A stretch of DNA of 64,000 nt from Anaeromicropila herbilytica (GTDB lineage Bacteria > Bacillota > Clostridia > Lachnospirales > Lachnospiraceae): the NCBI RefSeq assembly GCF_016591975.1, contig NZ_AP024169.1, positions 4,661,001 through 4,725,000 of the forward strand, in the 5' to 3' direction. The position numbers and the translations under genes were made by a program. The notes beneath the pieces are model-generated. The model did not search any database, was not told where the DNA came from, and saw only the letters and a program-made list of their open reading frames with translations. Below are positions 17,498 through 26,350 of the stretch, one piece after another (position 1 is the first letter of the stretch; each line of letters starts with the position of its first letter).

Positions 17498-18127
17498 TCA
17501 TATATTTCCCCTGTACTCTCCCATTTTTACAGATACGATTCTTTCCAATCCATGTGCTAGCATAGTCATTAGAATACATCCAGTTTGTACATAAAGCAAT
17601 CCTACTCCTATTGAAAAAAAAGCTGACGATATGCTATCCATGATAACCACACGATTTATCTTGGAACCAGATATAATTTCTTGTAGAATTATAAACTGTA
17701 CCCACAGAATTGCATTTAATAAAATTGCTATATAGTAACCATTTTCTACACCCGATAATACTATCATGAAAAATGTCTGCATAAAAAGTCGTTGTGGAAT
17801 CTCCATTAATACTCCACCTATAAACCATTCAAAAAGGTTATGTCTCTCCTTTTTGCAAGAGGACACGATAAATGCCGTAACTATTACTGTTATGATTAAT
17901 AAAGTAACACTTTTAATACTTATGACACCAGTTAGATTTAAAACGGGAATCTTAACTGATGAAACTTTATACATTACTAAAAATGCTACCAATGATAAAA
18001 TTTGTGATATGTATTGAGTGAGCTTACTCTGTACTTTTATTTTTTCAAACGTATTAGATACTATGATTTGTGCTCCAAATATAATAAAAGCTAAAAAACT
18101 TGCAACGAAATACCATACAATTATCAT
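17498..18127 (-). CDS. Membrane protein with degenerate CPBP (CAAX protease-like) motifs
   Basis: A 209-residue protein with about six transmembrane segments. The segment VLMEIPQRLFMQ resembles motif 1 of CPBP intramembrane proteases (EExxxR), with the first Glu replaced by Met; LAHGLERI resembles the later His motif. The order and spacing fit the Abi/CPBP fold, but with a missing ligand residue activity is uncertain. The start at 18127 has a weak ribosome site. No partner gene such as a bacteriocin is next to it. The assignment is tentative. Confidence 0.55.
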   Translation of the reverse strand: MIIVWYFVASFLAFIIFGAQIIVSNTFEKIKVQSKLTQYISQILSLVAFLVMYKVSSVKIPVLNLTGVISIKSVTLLIITVIVTAFIVSSCKKERHNLFEWFIGGVLMEIPQRLFMQTFFMIVLSGVENGYYIAILLNAILWVQFIILQEIISGSKINRVVIMDSISSAFFSIGVGLLYVQTGCILMTMLAHGLERIVSVKMGEYRGNI

Positions 18128-18261
18128 TTTATTTTTTCACCATTCCTTCTGTTCTTATCTAAGTTAATACAATATACGACATCCATTATATGTAACAGTA
18201 TACATAAAGTCAAATATATCCTTTATTTAGAATAATTTTTCTAAATGTTATTTGTTATATA

Positions 18262-18302
18262 AAAGCCAGTGTCTTAATAAAAAAATTAAGAACACTGGCT
18301 TT
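18262..18302 (-). terminator. Terminator after the potassium channel gene
   Basis: AAAGCCAGTGTCTTAA pairs with TTAAGAACACTGGCTTT, giving a near-perfect stem with T-rich flanks on the minus strand (GGCTTTTAT). It lies 45 bp beyond the channel's stop. Confidence 0.8.
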
Positions 18303-18347
18303 CATTCATCTCTATCCCATTCCTTTATACTATTATTACTAATATTA

Positions 18348-19184
18348 CTACTTCTTCTCCATACTTCCAAAATGTTCAATTGTAGTAGATAGGGCTGCAG
18401 ACACAAAGACAGCTGTAAATGTGAAACCAGATAAAATAATTACTATTGATAATATCTTTGTCGTCTCACATACTGGGTACAAATCACCATAGCCTACTGT
18501 AAAAAAGGATATTACGACAAAATAAAATGCGTCTCCCCAAGAGGTTAATACTCTACTATAGCAAGGTGTCTTAAAAACATGCTGCATCTCATATGCAATA
18601 TTGGTTAATGCAATTATTATAAATGTAATATTCATCAACGCAATACTCCAAATACTTTTCACAAGTACTTTCTTTTTAAATATTGTCATAACAACGCGAC
18701 CAATTCCGAACAAATTAACAGCATATAAAACTACGCTAATCCATATAAAGCCTTTTGGGTAATCAATATTCTTTGTTAATATTTGAGTAAATAAAATGGC
18801 AAAGGACACAATGGAATAACTTAATATAATATTTATGGTCGTATCCTTCATGCAAATAATTTCTTTAATAACTACAAAAAGACAAAAATATACAACTAAC
18901 AGTATCAGTAAAAAGCTTAATGCTACAATTGCTGAAAGAAATACTCGATAAGCAAATTCTCCATCACTATCCTTCTTAAATATGAAATACCCTATCACTA
19001 TTCCTATGATGCAATGAATTGTGATAAATGGTACATAAAAGGATTGTTTCAAGCGTAAGACTTTCGTTTTTTGTCCCCCTACTTGAGAGAGATATTTTAA
19101 TAAATAATTTTTACTCTTCCATATCTTCTGGAAGACATGTGCTAATATTCCCATGGTCATTAGCAAAATTATTATGCTGCTCAT
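18348..19184 (-). CDS. Ion channel family protein, two-pore-helix potassium channel type
   Basis: A 278-residue membrane protein with about six to seven hydrophobic segments. The C-terminal part has a pore helix (GDAFYFVVISFF) and the K+ selectivity filter TVGYGD at residues 229-234, followed by a last helix (VIILSGFTFTAVFV). No TrkA-N/RCK cytoplasmic domain follows, so gating is not by that domain. The ATG at 19184 has AAGGAG eight bases upstream. It seems to be a single-gene unit with its own terminator. K+ selectivity follows from the filter; physiology is unknown. Confidence 0.88.
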   Translation of the reverse strand: MSSIIILLMTMGILAHVFQKIWKSKNYLLKYLSQVGGQKTKVLRLKQSFYVPFITIHCIIGIVIGYFIFKKDSDGEFAYRVFLSAIVALSFLLILLVVYFCLFVVIKEIICMKDTTINIILSYSIVSFAILFTQILTKNIDYPKGFIWISVVLYAVNLFGIGRVVMTIFKKKVLVKSIWSIALMNITFIIIALTNIAYEMQHVFKTPCYSRVLTSWGDAFYFVVISFFTVGYGDLYPVCETTKILSIVIILSGFTFTAVFVSAALSTTIEHFGSMEKK

Positions 19185-19229
19185 TCAATGGTCTCCTTTA
19201 TTGAATAAATTCATTATGATTAGTATGCG

Positions 19230-19460
19230 AAAAGCCTTGTTTTAGTTTATCCAGTGTATATCGCTGTATAATTAAGAATTTAGGCTACCTTTCCCTCAAG
19301 CATCATATTTTTTACAAGCCTCAAGGCAAGCAAAAATACTCACTCACGTTCCTATTTTCACTTTGAGTCTTGACAAAATATAAACGATACTTTCGGCCGG
19401 ACTACGCCAAAATTCTTAATCATACATCAATATACACAATTTAAGTTATGGAAGGCTTTT
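19230..19460. repeat. Palindromic repeat family A, copy 2 (inverted orientation)
   Basis: About 231 bp, reversed relative to the other three copies. The outer ends are AAAAGCCTT and AAGGCTTTT. Inside are the GTGTATATCGCTGTATAAT arm and its inverted partner around 19407-19438. It lies upstream of the potassium channel gene and downstream of the cysteine-cluster gene reading frame's end region. Confidence 0.85.
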
Positions 19461-19508
19461 GGAACTTTTATCCTATAACATTCTATATCTTCCAATGTTT
19501 TCTTTGGA

Positions 19509-20186
19509 TTATTCAAACTGCTCCATTCCTAGTACACCTTTAGCCTTACTAAGTCGTTCATTGAACTGGGCATAGAAAGGTATTTTGTCTTCATATTTTT
19601 GCATGAAAAAATTGCTCAATAGATACATATTAAGATTCTTTATCAGATTCTCATCTTCTGCATTCTTAACAATTTCTTGTATTGCATTCAGGAAATAATG
19701 CCAATCTATGATAAATTGTTCATTTTCTTTTCCGTCTGGGGTATCAATCCACTTATTAACTTTTGTTTTTGTTTTACTGTTGTTCTGGCATTCGTTTATT
19801 TGAAGAATGTACTTGAAACCACCATTTTCATAGTATCTACCTAGAGGGAAGATTCTACAGATTCCAGGTCGGATTGAATGTATATCACATCTTCCATTTT
19901 TATTTAAAAATGAGCATTGCTCATCTAGACTTATCATCTTAAGATTTGGCAAGATAATGCCATCTACTACATTTAGTTCAACTTTGTCGACTAATAACTG
20001 TTCAAAGGCCACATTAAGATTCGTCGTTAATCGATAGACATCATATGGATCTAATACAATGGAATATCCCATTCCGTGGCAACAAGTGGCTTGTCCTTTA
20101 CACCCATTACAACTTACTTCAACGAGGTCATTTACATCGTATAGATTTCCATCCGATATATCACTAAGGCTGCAGTTTCTCTTCAT
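19509..20186 (-). CDS. YkgJ-family cysteine cluster protein
   Basis: About 225 residues from ATG 20186, chosen because AGGAGAGG lies eight to twelve bases upstream; a longer frame to 20267 has no comparable site. Two cysteine groups are present: CNGCKGQATCCHG near residue 25 and CSFLNKNGRCDIHSIRPGIC near 90. This is the YkgJ (UPF0153) pattern, thought to bind zinc or an iron-sulfur cluster. The function of the family is not established. No partner gene is evident; it lies between a family A repeat and a family B fragment. Confidence 0.82.
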   Translation of the reverse strand: MKRNCSLSDISDGNLYDVNDLVEVSCNGCKGQATCCHGMGYSIVLDPYDVYRLTTNLNVAFEQLLVDKVELNVVDGIILPNLKMISLDEQCSFLNKNGRCDIHSIRPGICRIFPLGRYYENGGFKYILQINECQNNSKTKTKVNKWIDTPDGKENEQFIIDWHYFLNAIQEIVKNAEDENLIKNLNMYLLSNFFMQKYEDKIPFYAQFNERLSKAKGVLGMEQFE

Positions 20187-20297
20187 TCGGTTTACCTCTC
20201 CTATTACAACATTATTCTCAGGTCTGACTGTTCTAAAACAAACCTTATTATAACACAGTAATTGCATTCTAAAAACATTTCTATAAATATTTATTAA

Positions 20298-20397
20298 TTT
20301 AATGAAATGAGTTGCCCGACAAATGACCTATTTAAAATCTAGCCTGGCATTTTCACAAAACAGAAAGACTTAGTAAAGCCTGAGTTTTTCTGTTTTG
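20298..20397. repeat. Half copy of palindromic repeat family B
   Basis: It begins ATGAGTTGCCCGACAAATGA and continues with ACCTATTTAAAATCTAGCC and CACAAAACAGAAA, matching the end of the full element at 33040-33330 and the fragment at 53755-53868. It ends in a small hairpin, AAAACAGAAA with TTTCTGTTTT. Confidence 0.72.
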
Positions 20398-20431
20398 AAG
20401 ACTTTTAACCCTCGTCTTCTTCCAAACAACA

Positions 20432-20487
20432 AAAAGCAAGGATAACGTATATTAGCTCGTGTATGAGCATACCTTATCCTTGCTTTT
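20432..20487 (-). terminator. Terminator of the malonate decarboxylase operon
   Basis: AAAAGCAAGGATA pairs with TATCCTTGCTTTT, with an inner GCTC/GAGC hairpin. On the minus strand the stem is followed by GCTTTTTG. It lies about 95 bp beyond the mdcB stop. Confidence 0.72.
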
Positions 20488-20581
20488 CTGGTGTAAAACA
20501 AAGTATATAATCTATAATTTATTGCTTGTTCCAATTCTATAGAAGTCTTCACTTTATAAGTGTTGCACTCCTAATAACATT

Positions 20582-21448
20582 TTAAGACATATGCTTCTCA
20601 ACAAAATAGAAGAAGACAGTTATCGCAAGTAAATCTGCACTTCCGCCAGGACTTATATTTCTTTCGATAAATTCTGTACTTAATTCATTAATTTTTTCTC
20701 TACCCTGATAAGAACGCATTCCACCGATAGAAAGAATATCTTGTGCTTTTTGCTTTACTTCTTCTAAAGTTTGCGGATTATGCCTGTGAAGAATTGTTGT
20801 ATCGTTACAAATTGCCATGATTTTAATTAAAGTATTAACTAATCTATTATTCAAACTCAATTCCATATTTTCTTTATAAAACTCAAGAGCATAGTCAAAC
20901 ACCGTAGGCATCCCTTTTTCAACTTCACCTCTCACACCTTCATTTTTATATTTTAAAAATAATTTTTCTCCATGTGACAGATTTAAGCTTTCTCTTAGAG
21001 GTAATAACTCCTTATCTACAATTCCCTTCGTCATTTCTTTTATAATACTTTGTATGTCTGAAAATGACTGATTATCATATAAGGCTTTTCCGGTAGCAGC
21101 GCATGCTATTCCCATTAGAAACAACATACCTTTATGGGTGTTTACTCCTTTTGTATTAATAAACATCTCTTCTTCAGCCATTATTCCAATAGCTCTGATG
21201 CTTCTAAATATTTCTTTGCAACTTTTATTAGAATATCCTTCTTGTACAAACAGAGCAAAGTATTTACTCAATACAACTGAACTATCAATAAAGGTAAAAT
21301 AATCCATATCCTTGTGGGCTCCGTTCGATACTGGTGAAACTAATCCTGGTGAGGGCGCGCAAGATACTTCATATAACATAGCTTGCATAGCATAACTACT
21401 AATGGTTAAAGATATTTCATTTAATAAAATGGTATTTTCTTTTTTCAT
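20582..21448 (-). CDS. mdcB: Triphosphoribosyl-dephospho-CoA synthase (MdcB/CitG family)
   Basis: A 288-residue CitG-family enzyme. It makes 2'-(5''-triphosphoribosyl)-3'-dephospho-CoA from ATP and dephospho-CoA, the precursor of the malonate decarboxylase prosthetic group. Family motifs include SPGLVSPVSNGAHKDMDYF near residue 33 and NTHKGMLFLMGIACAA near 100, plus SPGGSADLLAITVFF near the C-terminus. It is the last gene of the mdc run and follows the acyltransferase gene by ~115 bp. The context separates it from citrate lyase CitG. Confidence 0.92.
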   Translation of the reverse strand: MKKENTILLNEISLTISSYAMQAMLYEVSCAPSPGLVSPVSNGAHKDMDYFTFIDSSVVLSKYFALFVQEGYSNKSCKEIFRSIRAIGIMAEEEMFINTKGVNTHKGMLFLMGIACAATGKALYDNQSFSDIQSIIKEMTKGIVDKELLPLRESLNLSHGEKLFLKYKNEGVRGEVEKGMPTVFDYALEFYKENMELSLNNRLVNTLIKIMAICNDTTILHRHNPQTLEEVKQKAQDILSIGGMRSYQGREKINELSTEFIERNISPGGSADLLAITVFFYFVEKHMS

Positions 21449-21565
21449 GGCTTCTCTCTATGTAATGATATTTAATGTTCTGTATTTCTTAAGTTAGATT
21501 ATTTGTTCAAACTTCGTATTTTGAACATCTTGATTATACTTGACATAATCAGGCGAAACAGTATA

Positions 21566-22708
21566 TTAATCCGTGATAACGTTACTACTTTGTGTTTTCT
21601 TCTTACTTTCCATTATATTCTTAGGAAGATATTTTAAAATATATTCGATTGCATATACAATACTAAATGAAAATATTGCTGTCATGATCCATAATAAAGT
21701 AATGCGTAAGCTATATGGCATCATATCTCCCGATTTTCCCATTGCTTTTACTAGCATAGTAATTACAAAAAAGTTAGCCAAATATGCTCTATAGGCATAT
21801 TGTGCTAAAAATCGTAACGCTGGTAACAATCTAGAGTTACCTTTTATCAGCATCAAAGAAAGACCATATATAATGATTATTGCAAAAATATTATAGAAAA
21901 ACGTGGATGGTTTTAAATAAATTGCATTTGCTAAGCTTAGATGATCAAAGCCATAAGAGAAGACTTCTTGATTTGCAATATTAAATACAATAAAAAGTAA
22001 AGGAATCGCAATTAGTTTTGTCTTTGAAACAAATTGATTCCATTTTTCATAATGTGCAGAAGCAACTACTCCAAGAACAGCATAAATACTAAATCCAATA
22101 AAGGAACGATCCAAATAAAGTAACGCCTTATTGGTTGTAACGTTAAATATGCAATTATGATAATAGCATACGAATGCTAGATAAAATAGAAAGGTACCAA
22201 TTAAGACAGGATATACCTTCTTTTTATCTGTTGTAAATTTAGCATATAAATACCAAAGAACTGGAACTAACAAATGAAATTGAAACATCATTACCAAATA
22301 CCATGTATGAGGAGCGTTAGTACCTAATAGATACCCTTCAACAACGCTTCCAGTACTTTTATAATCAGATCTATTCATCAATATGTAAACCGTCGCCCAA
22401 CAAAAGTATGGTATTAATAATTCTTTAAACTTATGTGTGACATGTGTTTTATACGACACATTTTTAATCTTACAGATATCAAAACAGATAGCAAAAATAA
22501 AAAATGGCGCAGAATACTTAAGGAAATCCAATAATATCACAGATTCTACTTGTTGACCTACGTCTAATTTTTGTTTCATCATTAGCCCCAATATTCCTTG
22601 CCACATGACTGATAGTACAGCAAACACTTTGATAATATCAGGTTCCGATGTCTTTTTGCTTAACGCCTCTCTATACCCATTCGTGAAAATAACCTTATTA
22701 TGATCCAT
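21566..22708 (-). CDS. Acyltransferase-3 family membrane protein inside the mdc operon
   Basis: A 380-residue protein with about ten transmembrane helices, of the Acyl_transf_3 (OafA/WecH-like) family: PFFIFAICFDI, ELLIPYFCWATVYILM, TWYLVMMFQFHLLVPVLWYL. It begins 17 bases after the mdcH stop with AAGGAG as ribosome site, so it should be co-transcribed with mdc genes. In the family a conserved His ends the first helix; here that region reads SVMWQGILGLM, with Gln where His might be expected. Malonate operons usually carry a transporter in this part. It is not homologous to MdcF or MdcLM as far as I can see, and its link to malonate is unknown. Confidence 0.78.
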   Translation of the reverse strand: MDHNKVIFTNGYREALSKKTSEPDIIKVFAVLSVMWQGILGLMMKQKLDVGQQVESVILLDFLKYSAPFFIFAICFDICKIKNVSYKTHVTHKFKELLIPYFCWATVYILMNRSDYKSTGSVVEGYLLGTNAPHTWYLVMMFQFHLLVPVLWYLYAKFTTDKKKVYPVLIGTFLFYLAFVCYYHNCIFNVTTNKALLYLDRSFIGFSIYAVLGVVASAHYEKWNQFVSKTKLIAIPLLFIVFNIANQEVFSYGFDHLSLANAIYLKPSTFFYNIFAIIIIYGLSLMLIKGNSRLLPALRFLAQYAYRAYLANFFVITMLVKAMGKSGDMMPYSLRITLLWIMTAIFSFSIVYAIEYILKYLPKNIMESKKKTQSSNVITD

Positions 22709-22725
22709 TCCTATCTCCTTAACTT

Positions 22726-23655
22726 TTATTTTTCTCTTTCGCGTTTTATTAAGATACAGCTGGATTCAATCCCACTATTTAATGCTGAAATGCATCTTGC
22801 ATCTTTAAACTCTTTCTTTGCCATATTGGTAAGAGTTTCACCTGGTCCTAGTTCTATAAATAATCTAACACCACGTTCATACATCAACGTAGCGGAATCA
22901 TGCCATCTTACTGTATTTGCGACTCCATCTGAAAGATCTTTGCATATATCTTCTGCATTTCGAAGAACTCTAGCTCTGCAATTCCCAACAAATAGAGTAT
23001 TCGGATTGTTTAAGCTTATTGCAGCCAATTTACTTGCAATTTCCTTCGAAACACCACTTAGCAACTCACAGTGAGAAGGTACACTTACATTTAAAATCTT
23101 AGTCTTATGAGCTCCCATAGAACTAGCAAGTGCAAATACTTTTTCAATTGCTGACAAACGTCCTGCAATTGTTATCTGATCGTAAGTATTAATATTAGCA
23201 ATATAAACTGGATCATTGACTGAATTCACCTGTTCTGTCAGTATACTTACACGCATCTCATCAAGACCAACAATTACTCCCATTCCATAATCTTTAGGAT
23301 AACTCTGTTCCATCAGTTTTCCTCTAAGTTCAACTAATGATACTGCATCTACAAAATCTAATGCTCCTGATACAACTGCTGCTGAAAAAGATCCTATAGA
23401 ATGTCCTGCGACTATGTCAGGAGCTGCATCTTCATATCTTAAAACCCTTGCTAAAGCGACACCCGAAATAAGTAAGGCTAGTTGAACAGCAACAGTAGAT
23501 AAAAGTGCATCTTTCGTATCTAGTTCAAGCGCATCTCTTCCTAATACATAGCTGGCTTCTTTTATTGTTCTATCAACTTCTGGGTGTTTCGGAAGTTCAT
23601 GGAGCATGTTCGGATGCTGTGATCCTTGACCTGGAAATATAAATGCTACACTCAT
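22726..23655 (-). CDS. mdcH: Malonyl-CoA:ACP transacylase of malonate decarboxylase (MdcH)
   Basis: 309 residues from ATG 23655, chosen because GGAGG lies six bases upstream and the stop of mdcG is two bases away; the frame extends to 23676 without a site. The FabD-type fold is shown by FPGQGSQ near the N-terminus and the nucleophile in GHSIGSFSAA (Ser86 in this numbering). MdcH charges the decarboxylase ACP with a malonyl group to start the cycle. Tight packing with mdcG supports a single transcript. Confidence 0.92.
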   Translation of the reverse strand: MSVAFIFPGQGSQHPNMLHELPKHPEVDRTIKEASYVLGRDALELDTKDALLSTVAVQLALLISGVALARVLRYEDAAPDIVAGHSIGSFSAAVVSGALDFVDAVSLVELRGKLMEQSYPKDYGMGVIVGLDEMRVSILTEQVNSVNDPVYIANINTYDQITIAGRLSAIEKVFALASSMGAHKTKILNVSVPSHCELLSGVSKEIASKLAAISLNNPNTLFVGNCRARVLRNAEDICKDLSDGVANTVRWHDSATLMYERGVRLFIELGPGETLTNMAKKEFKDARCISALNSGIESSCILIKREREK

Positions 23656-23656
23656 G

Positions 23657-24298
23657 CTATCCCTCCAACTGTTCATAATCAGACCATGGGTTCAAAACTA
23701 ACATTGGTCCATTCAGGGTTCTAAGCATAACTTTGCCACTCCCCCTTGCATACTCAGCTAAAGCTATGCTTCCTTTTAATGTTTCAAGCTGTACATCAAT
23801 CTTTATTGGCATCTCTAAAAGTTCGTTCTCGATCTTTTCTGCAATCCATATAGGTAAAACCTCCGGTGTTCTTGCTATGATATCTAAATCACTAGTATTC
23901 GTTATCGTTTCCACTCCACTAGCTAATTCAAATCCGACGCTTCCCGTTGGCCCCCAAGTTATACGATAACTTTTAAAAATACTATCTACAGCTTCTAGTG
24001 TTCTTAACATTTTCGTATTACTGATATGTTTATTATCTCTCCATAACTTACCTACCACTAATTGTTCTGGCGTTATAATGTCAATAATATTACCAGATAA
24101 TACTGTGGTAGCTAATCTTTGACTTCGACTGTTACCGCGTATTCCTACTGGAACTTTATTATTCATGATTGGTGCACGGCGCACCACCACATATGGTGCG
24201 CTCTTTATAGCTTCATCAATCCATGAGGCTTCTGAAACATCTCCAATCAGATCATTTACGGATTTGATTTTCAATAAATCATTAACCCTTAATTCCAT
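23657..24298 (-). CDS. mdcG: Phosphoribosyl-dephospho-CoA transferase (MdcG)
   Basis: A 213-residue nucleotidyltransferase-like enzyme that moves the prosthetic group onto Ser of the MdcC acyl carrier protein. The SDLDIIARTP segment near residue 130 carries the Asp pair expected for metal and phosphate handling, and RGNSRSQRLA near residue 55 fits the family. Its start overlaps the mdcDE stop by 10 bp, in an ATGGAATTAA overlap. The length is normal for MdcG. Confidence 0.92.
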   Translation of the reverse strand: MELRVNDLLKIKSVNDLIGDVSEASWIDEAIKSAPYVVVRRAPIMNNKVPVGIRGNSRSQRLATTVLSGNIIDIITPEQLVVGKLWRDNKHISNTKMLRTLEAVDSIFKSYRITWGPTGSVGFELASGVETITNTSDLDIIARTPEVLPIWIAEKIENELLEMPIKIDVQLETLKGSIALAEYARGSGKVMLRTLNGPMLVLNPWSDYEQLEG

Positions 24299-25995
24299 TC
24301 TTCTTTTAACCTACTACGAACCTTAATTCCTGCTGCTCTTCCTGTAAGAGCTTTTTCAGAAGTTAAACGATTGCTTAAATCTCTGATTCCAGAAGTACGA
24401 GTTACTTCTATAGCTTTTATTAATTTTTCTTTTATTGTTTCAAGATCTTCTGCTTTTGGTGATTCTGCATCAATTCCACTTACTAGATCTTCTAATGTGC
24501 CTAATGTGGAATATGACTTAATATCGTATGCCATAGATGGGACTTTTTTCGCTGCTTCATCTAATTCTTCAATGGTACGTTTTGTAATTCTGGCTGCCGA
24601 TTGTTTGGACATTGCATGTACCAATACTCCTGGATCATCTAATGCAATCATTCTATTTGCTTGATATCCATGTGTTAAAAATGCTCCAGATATTGAAGGT
24701 CCAACTAATAAGGATATAATTGGATGACCCGCATATCTTGCAGAAGCATAGGCATCAACAGCACCTGCACAAGACTGGAAGATACCTAGTAATTCTTCTT
24801 TATATCCATATGCCTGACTTGGTACATCTACTACGGCAATGATTGGACGTTTCTTCTCTTTATCTGCATCTTCTTCCATTACTTCTCTTACATACTTAGC
24901 AACTGTCCATCCTTCTTCTAGACCAACTTCACCTTTTCTAGCACGTGGGAAACGGTTATTAGGATTAGGAACTACTGCTATATAACGAACCTGTTCCTTT
25001 CCTAAATTAACATCAGCATATAATACGGATGGAACATCACTAACCTTAAGTTCTGTTATACCAGTTAATTTTTCAAACCAGATTCTTCCTCTGCTCATTA
25101 CTTTTTCAACGAGTTCATTTTTATCAGTTTGCTCAACTTTGGCTGCATCAACTACTGTTATATCCTCATCCTTTGACCACATTTCACGAACATCCATTGG
25201 TCCTATAGGCTTGGTTGGATCAACATTTTTAATACGAGATAGGAATAAATCGATTTGTTTACTTCTTAGTTTAGAAGGCTTTCCGTCTTTAACAGCTACT
25301 CTAACTTCATCAATTATCGTAGTTATGTCGTCATCTACAAGTACATCTGCAAGTCCAATCGCTTGACGTTGAGCTCCACCAATCGTATTCCAGATCATTT
25401 TCTTATCACTAGAATCAAATTCAGCTACGCCTGCTTCTTGTTCAATAACTTCTGGTCCGTTTAATGTCATTCTTCCTTCGCGAGTTATAATAATCTTACT
25501 GAACAATCCAGCAGTCATAGACATTCCACCGAAACATCCAATTTTTCCTGGTATTACACCAATGACAGGTACATAATTACGCAATGCTACAATTGCGGAC
25601 TGTATTTCAGATATGGATAATAGTCCATAATTTGCTTCTTGAAGTCTTACACCGCCGCTATCATGTACAATAACAGCATTTGTCTTTATTCCTTCTTCGT
25701 TATCTTTGACTGCTATCTCTAACGCTCCTGCAATCTTTGCTCCTGATACTTCTCCAATTCCACCACCTTGGAATGAACCTTCGATGGAAATAACAACAGC
25801 TCTTTCACCACATATTGTTCCACGAGCTATTACGACTCCATCATCACATTCAGGCACGATTCCTTGAGGCTCTAAATGGGGTGATTCCAATCTTTCAAAT
25901 GGTCCAAGTAATTCTCTGAAAGTCCCTTCATCAAGTAATGCTTTTGCACGTTCACGTGCTTTAAGTTCTACAAAACTATCTTTGAGTTTTATCAT
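24289..25995 (-). CDS. mdcDE: Malonate decarboxylase beta and gamma subunits fused (MdcD-MdcE)
   Basis: A single 568-residue frame combines two crotonase/carboxyltransferase-fold subunits that are separate proteins in Klebsiella and Pseudomonas. Residues ~1-270 correspond to beta (MdcD): GTICGERAVVISIEGSFQGG, VHDSGGVRLQEANYG and GCFGGMSMTAGLFSK. Residues ~290-568 correspond to gamma (MdcE): NPNNRFPRARKGEVGLEEGW, VDVPSQAYGYKEELLG and SISGAFLTHGYQANRMIAL. Together they decarboxylate malonyl-ACP to acetyl-ACP. No stop or frame change lies between the halves. The start overlaps mdcC by 20 bp. Confidence 0.93.
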   Translation of the reverse strand: MIKLKDSFVELKARERAKALLDEGTFRELLGPFERLESPHLEPQGIVPECDDGVVIARGTICGERAVVISIEGSFQGGGIGEVSGAKIAGALEIAVKDNEEGIKTNAVIVHDSGGVRLQEANYGLLSISEIQSAIVALRNYVPVIGVIPGKIGCFGGMSMTAGLFSKIIITREGRMTLNGPEVIEQEAGVAEFDSSDKKMIWNTIGGAQRQAIGLADVLVDDDITTIIDEVRVAVKDGKPSKLRSKQIDLFLSRIKNVDPTKPIGPMDVREMWSKDEDITVVDAAKVEQTDKNELVEKVMSRGRIWFEKLTGITELKVSDVPSVLYADVNLGKEQVRYIAVVPNPNNRFPRARKGEVGLEEGWTVAKYVREVMEEDADKEKKRPIIAVVDVPSQAYGYKEELLGIFQSCAGAVDAYASARYAGHPIISLLVGPSISGAFLTHGYQANRMIALDDPGVLVHAMSKQSAARITKRTIEELDEAAKKVPSMAYDIKSYSTLGTLEDLVSGIDAESPKAEDLETIKEKLIKAIEVTRTSGIRDLSNRLTSEKALTGRAAGIKVRSRLKEEWN

Positions 25996-26284
25996 CTTGA
26001 CTCACCTCCAAAGCTTGTAATAATCTCATCGATACCATTCCTGGTGTCGCACCAAAGTCATTAATCTCTATTTTTGCTGCAATATCATTATTTTCAAAGA
26101 ATCGATCCAATATATCTTTCCATATTTGTTCGAAACCATCAAATCTTGTTCTTACAGTAACATAAGCCTTTTTATCTTCTAATGGTTCTAATAAGACTTC
26201 TAAATCACCAGAACCTACTACTCCAACATATGCACGTTTAGGTACAGATTTTGTTGCAGCATATTCAAAGGTTAATCTTTCCAT
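25976..26284 (-). CDS. mdcC: Malonate decarboxylase acyl carrier protein (MdcC)
   Basis: A 102-residue delta subunit. The GVVGSGDLEVL segment places the predicted attachment residue at Ser25, the same position as in characterised MdcC proteins, where the phosphoribosyl-dephospho-CoA arm is fixed. The C-terminal FGATPGMVSMRLLQAL motif is also typical. The ATG at 26284 has GGAGGT eight bases upstream. It sits between mdcA and mdcDE, in the usual A-C-D-E order. Confidence 0.93.
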   Translation of the reverse strand: MERLTFEYAATKSVPKRAYVGVVGSGDLEVLLEPLEDKKAYVTVRTRFDGFEQIWKDILDRFFENNDIAAKIEINDFGATPGMVSMRLLQALEVSQDDKTQR

Positions 26285-26350
26285 TATTTGCTACCTCCAA
26301 ATCCTTATTGATCATTTTTTAAACATATCAATTTATCTTCTATTACTATT

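Noticed and set aside
22700..23074. 124-residue plus-strand open frame
   Set aside because: Antisense to mdcH; the frame follows from the codon pattern of the real gene.
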